Part shown: positions 1 through 5,077 of the stretch, piece after piece
How positions within the stretch are numbered: position 1 is the stretch's first letter
Layout of the letters: each line of letters starts with the position of its first letter
Assembly (NCBI GenBank): GCA_030670375.1
Contig: DAOVBT010000187.1
Coordinates: 1 to 5,077, forward strand
Direction: 5' to 3'
DNA from: Candidatus Aminicenantota bacterium
Lineage (GTDB): Bacteria > Acidobacteriota > Aminicenantia > Aminicenantales > Aminicenantaceae
Length of the DNA: 5,077 nt
Made by a program: the position numbers and the translations under genes
The notes under the pieces: generated by a model
Seen by the model: only the letters and a program-made list of their open reading frames with translations
Told to the model about the DNA's origin: nothing
Database searches by the model: none

Positions 1-2363
1 GGATTTTCCTTTAAAGCCTGTTCGAGAACATCCATGGATTCCCATCGGAATGGAAAACAGTAATCCGGAGGCATTTGACTCGCCTTTTTATAATACGCAA
101 GGGCTTTGTTCTCATCTCCTCTCTTCCCCAAATAAAATCCCAAATAGTAGTACACCATCGGAAACTTGGATCCCTGGCGTTCCAGCCGGCTCAGCACATC
201 GATCGCCTCCTCCCACAAGCCGCAGTTCCCGTAATCCACAGCCAGTTCCAGATAATTCTGGACATCATCCCGCATTCTCATTTCTAGATCGGCTAAACGA
301 TCCGCAGCCTTCTTTGATCCTCCCGATTCCATGGATTGCAAACACTTCTCATTAGCTGCCCAAAAATTCAAAGGATCCGCCAACAAAATTTCTGCAATGG
401 TCATAGCGGCTTCATCCATTCTTCCTATCCTTCTCAGCAAAGCAGCCTTGAGGTTCCAGGCACGCAAATTCGAGGCGTTCAGAGACAGGGATCGGCCGAT
501 AAAATCCAAAGCCCTGGAATACTGAATGGTTAAACAGGAAAGTTCCGCCAATTGGTAATAACTGGCTGCCCCCCAAGCTTGACTCCAAGTGGCTTTATAG
601 AAGGCATCGTAAGCTTTGTTATACCTGTGCTGGGCACGAAGAGCCAATCCAAGATAATAGTATGCTTCACCATCCTTTGGCCTGGTGTAGTTATTTGTCG
701 CCTTTCGCAGGGCACGATTTAAGCATTCCTCCGCTTGCACAAACATCCCCCGCTTGCAATAAAGGATAGCCAGTGCCGTGTTGACCGCATAGTTGCCCGG
801 ATCTCTTTTCAGAGCTTCTTCATAATAGGGATAGGGCTCGAGGGCTGGATTATGGAACTGTTCCAAACGCAATCCTGTATGGTAGAGTTCGTCCACTGTC
901 CCGATCTTCTCTGGGGCTGGAGGAGGTTTGACCGGTTCGGGCATGGGATATCCCTTTGGCTTCACCGGCGCATAACTGATCAGCCTGTCTCCTGATGGAG
1001 AGAAGAGCGAGAGGCGAAGATTTTCCTTCAACACCCCAGGCGAAAGCTTTATCTCCTCAAAATAGGGATTATCCGGTGAAATATCGATGGCCTTCTCGAA
1101 CAAGATATTATCCCCTGCATCAAGAACCACCTTTGCACCCTGATGTGCTGTGGTCGTGTTTACTCCCATCTGGACAAATCCTTCAGGATTTGTTTCAAGA
1201 AAGATGGCGGCTTCCAAGTTGGCCTTCTTGACACCCCGAATCTCGCGCAACGGAAACCAGTGTTGTTTGACCTCCCTCACCTCATAAGGTTGGAGCCAGC
1301 TGTAATCCGGCTGGTTATCCGAATAGGCCCCAACCATCAATTCGATATACGGGCCATCCGAGTCGGTCAGGATCTTTTCCCACGTCTGGCCCTGGGTTCC
1401 GGTTCCCCATGTCCAAAACTTCTTCCCCGGAGCGATGTGGTGATCGGCCACATAAACTACTCCGGCCTTTTTCCCGTGGTCATAACCGGCAGAAAAATCC
1501 TCTTCATCGTTCCAGGCAAAAAAGGATGTGGGAGCCGGATGATTTTTGTACCAGCTGACGTCCACGCCTCTGGTATAATCCACGCGGTTGAAAATTTCTG
1601 TGGATACGGGCCAGTGGGAAAACTGGTTTTTCCCGTGGAATGTGGCAAATTCCGTGCCAGGCGGGAAGATGACCTGGTAATCGTTTGTGGCGTGCACGGC
1701 CACGTTGGCCCAATACAGCATGGATTGTGCGAGGGGCGTGCGGTTGAAGAGCTTGATCGTAGCTTCAAGGTAGGACCTGTCGGGATAGAGGGTGAGGCCG
1801 ATGATCCATTTGGTCCGATGGCGGATCTCCACTTCGCCCACCCAGATGGTCTTGCTGCCATCAGGATTGTCCGTCAGGGTGTAGTCTATCGGCATAAATG
1901 CCGTGGCCCTATGATGATGGGGAAAATTCCACTCCACTCCTCCGGAAATCCACGCCCCCAGCATGCCGATCAAGGCAGGTTTTATCACGTGCTGGCGGTA
2001 GAAAAAATCATAATCGTTCGTCTTGTCCAGAGCGGAGAAAATTCTCCCGCCTATCTCGGGAAGGACACAGATCTTCACATAATCGTTTTCCAGATAGAGC
2101 GCCATGTAGGCTCTATCCTCTCGGTCGTCTGTCAATCTATCCAGCATAGGATAGGGATAGATGGGTCCTTTGGCTCCTTGGTAGGCGCGTCCATTGTAGA
2201 ATAAAGGAAATTTATCCGGCTCGCCTACAAGGTAAGTGGGAATGACAAGAGGCTCTTCCCAAACTCTCACATCCGGAAAAGCAAACGCGGGAAAAGCTCC
2301 CCATATTAAAATAACCATCCCAAAAACCAGCGATATAGCACTCCATTTTTCCATTTTGTTCAT
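1..2363 (-). CDS. Secreted DUF5107 domain protein with C-terminal TPR repeats (3' end missing)
   Basis: The frame is open from ATG at 2363 to the left edge: 787 residues, no stop, no frameshift (checked codon by codon). Residues 1-28 look like a signal peptide: MNKMEK, a hydrophobic core, then AFPAFA before FPDV. Residues about 30-400 match DUF5107, a family with a galactose-mutarotase-like fold, recognised by LPEIGGRIFSALDKTNDYDF (101-120), VIKPALIGMLGAWISGGVEW (126-145) and FPHHHR (147-152). A proline-rich linker (about 468-487) leads to TPR-like helical repeats with A/Y/L spacing from about 488 to the edge, e.g. AYYYLGLALRAQHRYNKAYD. Family members often exceed 1,000 residues, so a few hundred are probably missing. 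DUF5107-TPR proteins are frequent in carbohydrate-use loci of environmental bacteria, but their reaction is not established to my knowledge. The gene starts 5 bases after the preceding stop with no clear Shine-Dalgarno site, suggesting translational coupling. A second ATG at 2354 is an alternative start. Export to periplasm or surface is inferred; family assignment is firm. Confidence 0.92.
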   Translation of the reverse strand, partial: MNKMEKWSAISLVFGMVILIWGAFPAFAFPDVRVWEEPLVIPTYLVGEPDKFPLFYNGRAYQGAKGPIYPYPMLDRLTDDREDRAYMALYLENDYVKICVLPEIGGRIFSALDKTNDYDFFYRQHVIKPALIGMLGAWISGGVEWNFPHHHRATAFMPIDYTLTDNPDGSKTIWVGEVEIRHRTKWIIGLTLYPDRSYLEATIKLFNRTPLAQSMLYWANVAVHATNDYQVIFPPGTEFATFHGKNQFSHWPVSTEIFNRVDYTRGVDVSWYKNHPAPTSFFAWNDEEDFSAGYDHGKKAGVVYVADHHIAPGKKFWTWGTGTQGQTWEKILTDSDGPYIELMVGAYSDNQPDYSWLQPYEVREVKQHWFPLREIRGVKKANLEAAIFLETNPEGFVQMGVNTTTAHQGAKVVLDAGDNILFEKAIDISPDNPYFEEIKLSPGVLKENLRLSLFSPSGDRLISYAPVKPKGYPMPEPVKPPPAPEKIGTVDELYHTGLRLEQFHNPALEPYPYYEEALKRDPGNYAVNTALAILYCKRGMFVQAEECLNRALRKATNNYTRPKDGEAYYYLGLALRAQHRYNKAYDAFYKATWSQAWGAASYYQLAELSCLTIQYSRALDFIGRSLSLNASNLRAWNLKAALLRRIGRMDEAAMTIAEILLADPLNFWAANEKCLQSMESGGSKKAADRLADLEMRMRDDVQNYLELAVDYGNCGLWEEAIDVLSRLERQGSKFPMVYYYLGFYLGKRGDENKALAYYKKASQMPPDYCFPFRWESMDVLEQALKEN

Positions 2364-2368
2364 TCTTT

Positions 2369-2758
2369 TTACCCCGATTTATTTTTTGTTTTGTTTTTCT
2401 TAAAATCATGGACATTCAACACGATCGACAAACAAAAAGCCGCAACCAAAAGGGCGACAGCAAAAATATCCACGAGCGCACGGCTGACATCCAACCCGGT
2501 TAGCTTCTCGACAAGGAATTCCAGATAGGAAGTCGACGTATCGTAAAGGCCCAGTTTCATCCTCACCTGCCAGTGCCAATCCGTGCAAGGACAATACCCA
2601 AAGCCATACCAAATCCCCAGAAAAAACCAGGAAAACGCCGTCGAAACAATAAGAATCAGATTGGCCAATCTTGTCTTTTTCCAAATCCACCCAAAAACGA
2701 TAAACAGGACAATGCATGTATGGAACACAAAAAAGAAAATGTTCAGAAAGGCGTACAT
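2369..2758 (-). CDS. DUF2784-like three-helix membrane protein
   Basis: A 129-residue integral membrane protein with helices near residues 4-22, 32-50 and 94-114 and a lysine/asparagine-rich tail (KKNKTKNKSG). The loop after helix 2 carries the most distinctive motif, YGFGYCPCTDWHWQVR (51-66), followed by SYLEFLVEKLTG. This resembles DUF2784, where a CPLT/WE-type motif follows the second helix. Here the motif is CPC-T-DWHW, giving two closely spaced cysteines (C56, C58) and H62, possible metal or thiol chemistry but unproven. The start is well fixed: an in-frame TAA lies at 2770-2768, with no other start codon between it and the ATG. No Shine-Dalgarno site is visible. The stop is 5 bases from the ATG of the DUF5107-TPR gene, so the two are almost certainly one transcript. 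No function is known for the family; a role beside the secreted DUF5107 protein is only suggested by position. Confidence 0.85.
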   Translation of the reverse strand: MYAFLNIFFFVFHTCIVLFIVFGWIWKKTRLANLILIVSTAFSWFFLGIWYGFGYCPCTDWHWQVRMKLGLYDTSTSYLEFLVEKLTGLDVSRALVDIFAVALLVAAFCLSIVLNVHDFKKNKTKNKSG

Positions 2759-2766
2759 GTGCTTTG

Positions 2767-2796
2767 TTTATATCAATATTTAATAGAAGTGCGCAA
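2767..2796 (-). promoter_or_regulatory. Candidate promoter of the DUF2784/DUF5107 pair
   Basis: Read on the minus strand: TTGCGC (2796-2791), an 18-base AT-rich spacer, then TATAAA (2772-2767). The two hexamers match the sigma-70 consensus at 4 and 5 of 6 positions. Transcription would begin near 2760, almost on the ATG at 2758, giving a leaderless or near-leaderless message. That fits the absence of a ribosome site. AT-rich spacers produce such matches by chance, so confidence is low. Confidence 0.3.
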
Positions 2797-2799
2797 TCT

Positions 2800-2805
2800 T
2801 ATAAC
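2800..2805 (+). promoter_or_regulatory. Possible -10 box for the small exported-peptide gene
   Basis: TATAAC matches the sigma-70 -10 consensus at five of six positions and would give a leader of about 60 bases before the ATG at 2875. The -35 region at 16-18 base spacing is only AT-rich (TATTTA/ATATTT), so the call rests on one hexamer and is weak. Confidence 0.2.
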
Positions 2806-2861
2806 GTAAAGGGATGAATCCTTTTCCGTTTTGTCTACGTATATACAAGTGGGGATGAGAA

Positions 2862-2867
2862 AGGAAG
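2862..2867 (+). promoter_or_regulatory. Ribosome binding site of the 58-residue peptide gene
   Basis: AGGAAG sits 7 bases before the ATG at 2875. It decides the start: an earlier ATG at 2869 lies too close and in a different frame that reaches a stop after about 29 codons. Confidence 0.65.
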
Positions 2868-2874
2868 ATGAAAA

Positions 2875-3051
2875 ATGAAAACGAAAACGAAAATCGCCAT
2901 CTTGATGGTAGCCGTCCTTTTTTCCCTGTTTGGTTTCAACCTGATCACTTGCAGTGACTGTTTCATGGATATGCTCGCAGGTAAGGACGCCGACTATACG
3001 GTTACGACACACGTGACATCCATAACACCGAATATGGCAGCCATGCCCTAA
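2875..3051 (+). CDS. 58-residue exported peptide or small lipoprotein, unknown function
   Basis: ATG at 2875 opens a 58-codon frame ending in TAA. AGGAAG at 2862-2867, 7 bases before the ATG, is one of the better ribosome sites in the window. The protein begins with a lysine-rich stretch (MKTKTK), then a hydrophobic segment (IAILMVAVLFSLFGF, 7-21), which is a typical signal-peptide layout. Next comes LITCSDC with C26 and C29. L-I-T-C is a poor lipobox because Thr replaces the usual Gly/Ala/Ser before Cys, so secretion with a CxxC pair and lipidation at C26 are both open. The mature part is about 30 residues, rich in threonine (YTVTTHVTSITP) and ending in NMAAMP. I do not recognise a family. 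It lies alone on the plus strand, converging on the 191-residue protein gene with 5 bases between stops. Ribosome site, charge pattern and codon use support a real gene; short length keeps some doubt. Confidence 0.7.
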   Translation: MKTKTKIAILMVAVLFSLFGFNLITCSDCFMDMLAGKDADYTVTTHVTSITPNMAAMP

Positions 3052-3056
3052 CTCTG

Positions 3057-3632
3057 TTACTTGAGACTTTTTAGAGCCTTTATAAACACACGGCGCATTC
3101 TAACACCTTGTATTTCGCCGGACACAGCATCCAGAGCTTTGAAATCATAACCTTTTTTCTTTTTAAAATAACCGACCCAGAAGGGATAATAGATTTTCCT
3201 TCCTTCCGATATTTCTTTGGCCTGGGGATGGCTCCGTGTTCGCAACCCATGTTCTAGAAGGATTCCTTTATACTGGTCCAGAGCTATTTTCGCTGCCTCG
3301 GATGAAGTAAATTCAAAATCACAGGAAGGCGTAGGTGTTTTAGAATCCTTTTCAACATCCAAAGCATTTTCTGCATAAAGCACTGCATGCCCCAGAAGAC
3401 CATCCACAGAAAGGGTGACCTGTTGTTGACTTGTGGGGGTGTTTTTCTGTCCTGTTTCTTCCTTTTCGACCAAAACCTCGAAAAGATAAAAGGGCAGATA
3501 CACAACCTCCAATCTTTTGGGTGAGAGGAGGTTTTTCCTGGAAAATAGTTTGGATATCAAAGAGAGAGAGGATTTTTTGGTGGAAAAGATGTTTTCAGCT
3601 TGCTGCTGGGAGATTTTCGGTTCGATGAACAT
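3057..3632 (-). CDS. 191-residue protein with duplicated aromatic/Asp-Gly module, unknown function
   Basis: Last gene of the symporter unit. It has no signal peptide and no clear membrane helix, so it is predicted cytoplasmic. Two regions resemble each other: VVYLPFYLFEV (43-53) leading to LSVDGLLGHAVLY (74-86), and IYYPFWVGYF (147-156) leading to KALDAVSGEIQG (165-176). Both follow the pattern Y-x-P-F-aromatic, beta-like strands, then D-x3-G (D77/G81 and D168/G172). The spacing from P to D is 30 residues in the first copy and 18 in the second. A helical, charged stretch lies between them (about 109-130), and a basic N-terminal part precedes them (ISKLFSRKNLLSPKR). The C-terminus is strongly basic (MRRVFIKALKSLK). 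I do not recognise a named family. The start ATG is 1 base after the stop of the 84-residue gene (TAATATG) with only a weak AGAAG upstream, so translation is probably coupled. The gene is real; the function is unknown. Confidence 0.85.
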   Translation of the reverse strand: MFIEPKISQQQAENIFSTKKSSLSLISKLFSRKNLLSPKRLEVVYLPFYLFEVLVEKEETGQKNTPTSQQQVTLSVDGLLGHAVLYAENALDVEKDSKTPTPSCDFEFTSSEAAKIALDQYKGILLEHGLRTRSHPQAKEISEGRKIYYPFWVGYFKKKKGYDFKALDAVSGEIQGVRMRRVFIKALKSLK

Positions 3633-3633
3633 A

Positions 3634-3888
3634 TTATTTTCTTCTGCGGCGTTTATTGGCTCTCCCTTTTAAGATAGAAAAAATGCCGGCTGCAAGCAAT
3701 AGGGCTGCAGCGATGATATTCGTGACGATCCCGCGCATCAACGGGACGTTTTCCGTGCCTTTGACAAAAAATGTGGCCAGCAAAACCACGATTCCAAAAA
3801 AAAGCCAAAAAACGCCCATGATTTCCAAGGGCTCGAATATCTCTTTGGATTCTGACTGTTTATCGTTTGATGACATTTGATTCTCCAT
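3634..3888 (-). CDS. 84-residue two-helix membrane protein with basic tail
   Basis: The frame extends upstream to 3966, but the start at 3888 is preferred: GAGGG at 3898-3894 sits 5 bases before it, and the next gene upstream occupies the longer version. The protein has a polar acidic N-terminus (MENQMSSNDKQSESKEIFEP), a helix near 23-42 (IMGVFWLFFGIVVLLATFF), a short loop (VKGTENVPLMRGIV), a second helix near 55-73, and a very basic end, KGRANKRRRRK. By the positive-inside rule both ends face the cytoplasm. It begins 8 bases after the 67-residue gene and its stop is 1 base from the next start, so it belongs to the same transcript. I do not assign a family. A structural or regulatory partner of the symporter is a guess from position alone; the basic tail could contact phospholipid, nucleic acid or an acidic protein. 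Confidence 0.82.
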   Translation of the reverse strand: MENQMSSNDKQSESKEIFEPLEIMGVFWLFFGIVVLLATFFVKGTENVPLMRGIVTNIIAAALLLAAGIFSILKGRANKRRRRK

Positions 3889-3896
3889 TTTTGCCC

Positions 3897-4100
3897 TCAG
3901 AATATAATGTAAAGAACGATCTGGATACCCAAAAAGACAGTGGCCCAGATTCTCAGGTCTCGCCACCGGCTCTTATCCGGCGCTCCTTCGAATATGAACT
4001 TATGGGGACGAAACCAGGCCCAGATGATCATGCCGATAAAAAACAAGATTGCGATATATTTTCCAAAAACAAGAGGCAATCCTTCCAACCATACCATCAT
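3897..4100 (-). CDS. 67-residue two-helix membrane protein, candidate symporter small partner
   Basis: The ATG overlaps the symporter stop codon (ATGATGG, where TGA ends the transporter). A strong ribosome site GGAGGA at 4111-4106 lies inside the symporter's final codons, 5 bases before the start. Helices lie near residues 12-30 and 50-67. The loop between them carries RPHKFIFEGAPDKSRWRDLR (31-50), rich in basic residues, so it should face the cytoplasm with both ends outside. The protein ends within the second helix (QIVLYIIF). From memory, similar short proteins with a GAPD-x-x-RWRDLR-like loop follow symporters of this type in other bacteria, but I could not confirm this. Small symporter partners are known elsewhere (e.g. 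DUF4212 beside some symporters), though this is not clearly that family. A role in assembly, stability or regulation of the symporter is inferred from the overlap. A second ATG directly follows the first (MM), so the exact start is ambiguous by one codon. Confidence 0.85.
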   Translation of the reverse strand: MMVWLEGLPLVFGKYIAILFFIGMIIWAWFRPHKFIFEGAPDKSRWRDLRIWATVFLGIQIVLYIIF

Positions 4101-5077
4101 TTTATTCCTCCCCCCTCGGCTCTTTTTTTCAAGATGTCTTGCATGTTTTTGTCCTTCATCACAAGGCCGTAGACCAATCCCTCCAGCTTTTCGATCGGAT
4201 CGGGTTTAGTCAACAGGCTGACAACGATCGTGATGAGAATCGATCCCAGAAAGGACCACCAGGCTATGTACAGAAAACTCACTTTGGTTATGAAAAACAT
4301 CGAACTGGAGATGGCCACACCACCCAGGAGTCCGAACAATCCTCCCCATTGATTGGCGCGTTTCCAGTAGATTCCCAGCAGTGTGATGGCGAATGTCGGC
4401 CCCTGGAATATGGACAGAAGGGTCTGCATCGCCACATAGATACCGGGAAATGCTTTCGTGACCGGAGCAAAAGCCACTGCCCACAGGACAAAAAAAAGAG
4501 TGAGGATTCTTCCAACCTTGAGATAATGTTTGTCAGAGGCATCCTTCTTGAAAAATCTCTTGTATATATCCCGGGTCCAGAGGGTGGCGGCTGAGTTGAG
4601 TGTGGAATCCACGCTGGAAATGAGCGCAGCCATAAAAGCGGCAAACACCAACCCGGCCAGTCCTGCGGGCAACAGGTTTTTGATGAGCCACGGAAAGGCT
4701 TTGTCCATATCCGCCCCGATCAATCCAGGATTCAAGGCCAAAGCCAACATGCCAGGTAAGACAACAAGAATTGGGATGAACATCTTGGGGAGTGCCGCGA
4801 ACAACATGCCGGCTTTGGCATCCCATTCGCTGCGGGCCCCGAGAGTCCGCTGGATGATGGCCTGATGGCAGCACCACCATGCTGGAGATAGGACGAGAGC
4901 CAGCCCAAAGATCATGCCCAGCCAGGGATAGGTGGGATTGCTCAACGGCAGAAACAGCTTGAAGTGGTCCGGGTTGGCCGGAGTAATGGCTTTCACCAGG
5001 CCGGACCATCCTCCCACTGTCCAAAGCCCCAGCACAGTCAGGGCAATACCGCCAATGAACATCACAAGGAGCTGCAC
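4097..5077 (-). CDS. Sodium:solute symporter (SSS/SGLT-like), C-terminal 326 residues
   Basis: The reading frame enters from the right edge. Its first codon, GTG, is an internal valine, not a start, because it opens straight into a helix equivalent to the one after the TDxxQ motif of SGLT proteins. Full-length relatives run about 500-650 residues, so the first several helices are missing. Family marks, numbered from the edge: SPAWWCCHQAIIQRTLGARS (64-83), the counterpart of the WYWCTDQVIVQR helix of SGLT1; the LPGM helix end (107-110); ALISSVDSTLNSAATLWTRD (151-170), the broken-helix segment whose serines bind Na+; LLSIFQGPTFA with Q218 nearby; LLGIYWKRANQWGG (233-246); and the terminal KPDPIEKLEGLVYG (291-304). 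It should be an inner-membrane importer driven by the Na+ gradient. The substrate cannot be read here; sugar-type substrates are plausible from the SGLT resemblance. It leads a packed four-gene unit, its stop overlapping the next start. The D-to-H change in CCHQ is noted. Confidence 0.95.
   Translation of the reverse strand: MQLLVMFIGGIALTVLGLWTVGGWSGLVKAITPANPDHFKLFLPLSNPTYPWLGMIFGLALVLSPAWWCCHQAIIQRTLGARSEWDAKAGMLFAALPKMFIPILVVLPGMLALALNPGLIGADMDKAFPWLIKNLLPAGLAGLVFAAFMAALISSVDSTLNSAATLWTRDIYKRFFKKDASDKHYLKVGRILTLFFVLWAVAFAPVTKAFPGIYVAMQTLLSIFQGPTFAITLLGIYWKRANQWGGLFGLLGGVAISSSMFFITKVSFLYIAWWSFLGSILITIVVSLLTKPDPIEKLEGLVYGLVMKDKNMQDILKKRAEGGGIK
4106..4111 (-). promoter_or_regulatory. Strong ribosome binding site of the 67-residue gene
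   Basis: GGAGGA on the minus strand lies within the codons for the symporter's terminal EGGGIK, 5 bases before the overlapping ATG. The glycine run at the symporter end is partly dictated by this site. It implies high, independent initiation on the small gene in addition to coupling. Confidence 0.7.

Larger units (their letters stand above)
2759..2874. other. Divergent intergenic region
   Basis: These 116 AT-rich bases separate the minus-strand DUF2784/DUF5107 pair from the plus-strand 58-codon gene, so promoters in both directions should lie here. Besides the minus-strand candidate, TATAAC at 2800-2805 is a fair plus-strand -10 box but has no convincing -35 partner. A short palindrome GTATATAC lies near 2839-2846. 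I see no riboswitch, terminator or clear operator. Confidence 0.6.

Noticed and set aside
1143..2204. Long plus-strand open frame of 353 codons
   Set aside because: It is antisense to the DUF5107 domain, whose reading frame is continuous and clearly recognisable. Its translation has no familiar domain or ribosome site. It is open only because the true gene's codon use leaves few stops on the other strand.
2877..2895. Tandem GAAAAC-like hexamer repeat at the start of the peptide gene
   Set aside because: Only about three copies, and it encodes the lysine-rich signal-peptide start. Phase-variable slippage is unlikely with so few hexamers, which would in any case preserve frame.
2773..3012. Minus-strand 79-codon frame over the peptide gene
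   Set aside because: It lies antisense to the 58-codon gene and across the divergent spacer. It has no ribosome site, and its RFRFHF stretch is simply the complement of the GAAAAC repeat.
3021..3038. Inverted repeat CCATA/TATGG as a possible terminator
   Set aside because: The stem is only 5 AT-rich pairs with an 8-base loop, it lies inside the coding region, and no T-run follows.
3889..3966. Upstream-extended start for the 84-residue protein
   Set aside because: The extension overlaps most of the end of the 67-residue gene and gives a polar, unrelated N-terminus. The ATG at 3888 has a GAGGG ribosome site.
4049..4594. Plus-strand 181-codon frame antisense to the symporter
   Set aside because: No ribosome site and no family resemblance; it overlaps real genes on the other strand.
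4533..5024. Minus-strand 163-codon frame inside the symporter
   Set aside because: It is a shifted-frame shadow of the symporter, with a low-complexity translation and no independent start signal.
5075..5077. GTG at the right edge as a start codon for the symporter
   Set aside because: Only the C-terminal part of the family is present, and the codon aligns within an internal helix. It is an internal valine at the window edge.

Overview
The window is about half GC and gene-dense. It reads like a chromosomal piece from a free-living, heterotrophic, Gram-negative-type bacterium. The content is a Na+/solute symporter, a large secreted DUF5107-TPR protein, and several small membrane or secreted proteins. 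DUF5107-TPR proteins and SGLT-like symporters occur together in Acidobacteriota/Aminicenantes, Bacteroidota, Verrucomicrobiota and similar groups. One strong AGGAGG-type ribosome site, and no obvious Bacteroidota-type promoter, lean away from Bacteroidota. This is a weak inference and no species can be named. There are no RNA genes, insertion sequences, CRISPR arrays or phage genes.

Right block (5077 to 3057, minus strand): a tightly packed four-gene unit. It starts outside the window with the C-terminal 326 residues of a sodium:solute symporter. A 67-aa two-helix membrane protein follows, whose ATG overlaps the symporter stop codon. Then come an 84-aa two-helix membrane protein 8 bases later and a 191-aa soluble-looking protein with a duplicated aromatic/Asp-Gly module 1 base later. 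The packing suggests co-transcription and translational coupling. The two small membrane proteins are candidate accessory parts of the transporter.

Middle (2759 to 3056): a short plus-strand gene of 58 codons (2875-3051). It has a good ribosome site and encodes a small exported peptide with a CxxC pair. It converges tail-to-tail with the right block, with 5 bases between the stop codons. It diverges from the left block across a 116-base AT-rich spacer that must hold the promoters.

Left block (2758 to 1, minus strand): a three-helix membrane protein resembling DUF2784, followed 5 bases later by a large secreted protein that runs off the left edge (787 residues visible). The latter has a signal peptide, a DUF5107 domain, a proline-rich linker and TPR repeats. 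The left block may have a leaderless promoter.

Working picture: a solute, plausibly a sugar or related organic compound, is handled outside the membrane by the DUF5107-TPR protein and imported by the symporter. Most small genes here have no known function, and they are where novelty is most likely.
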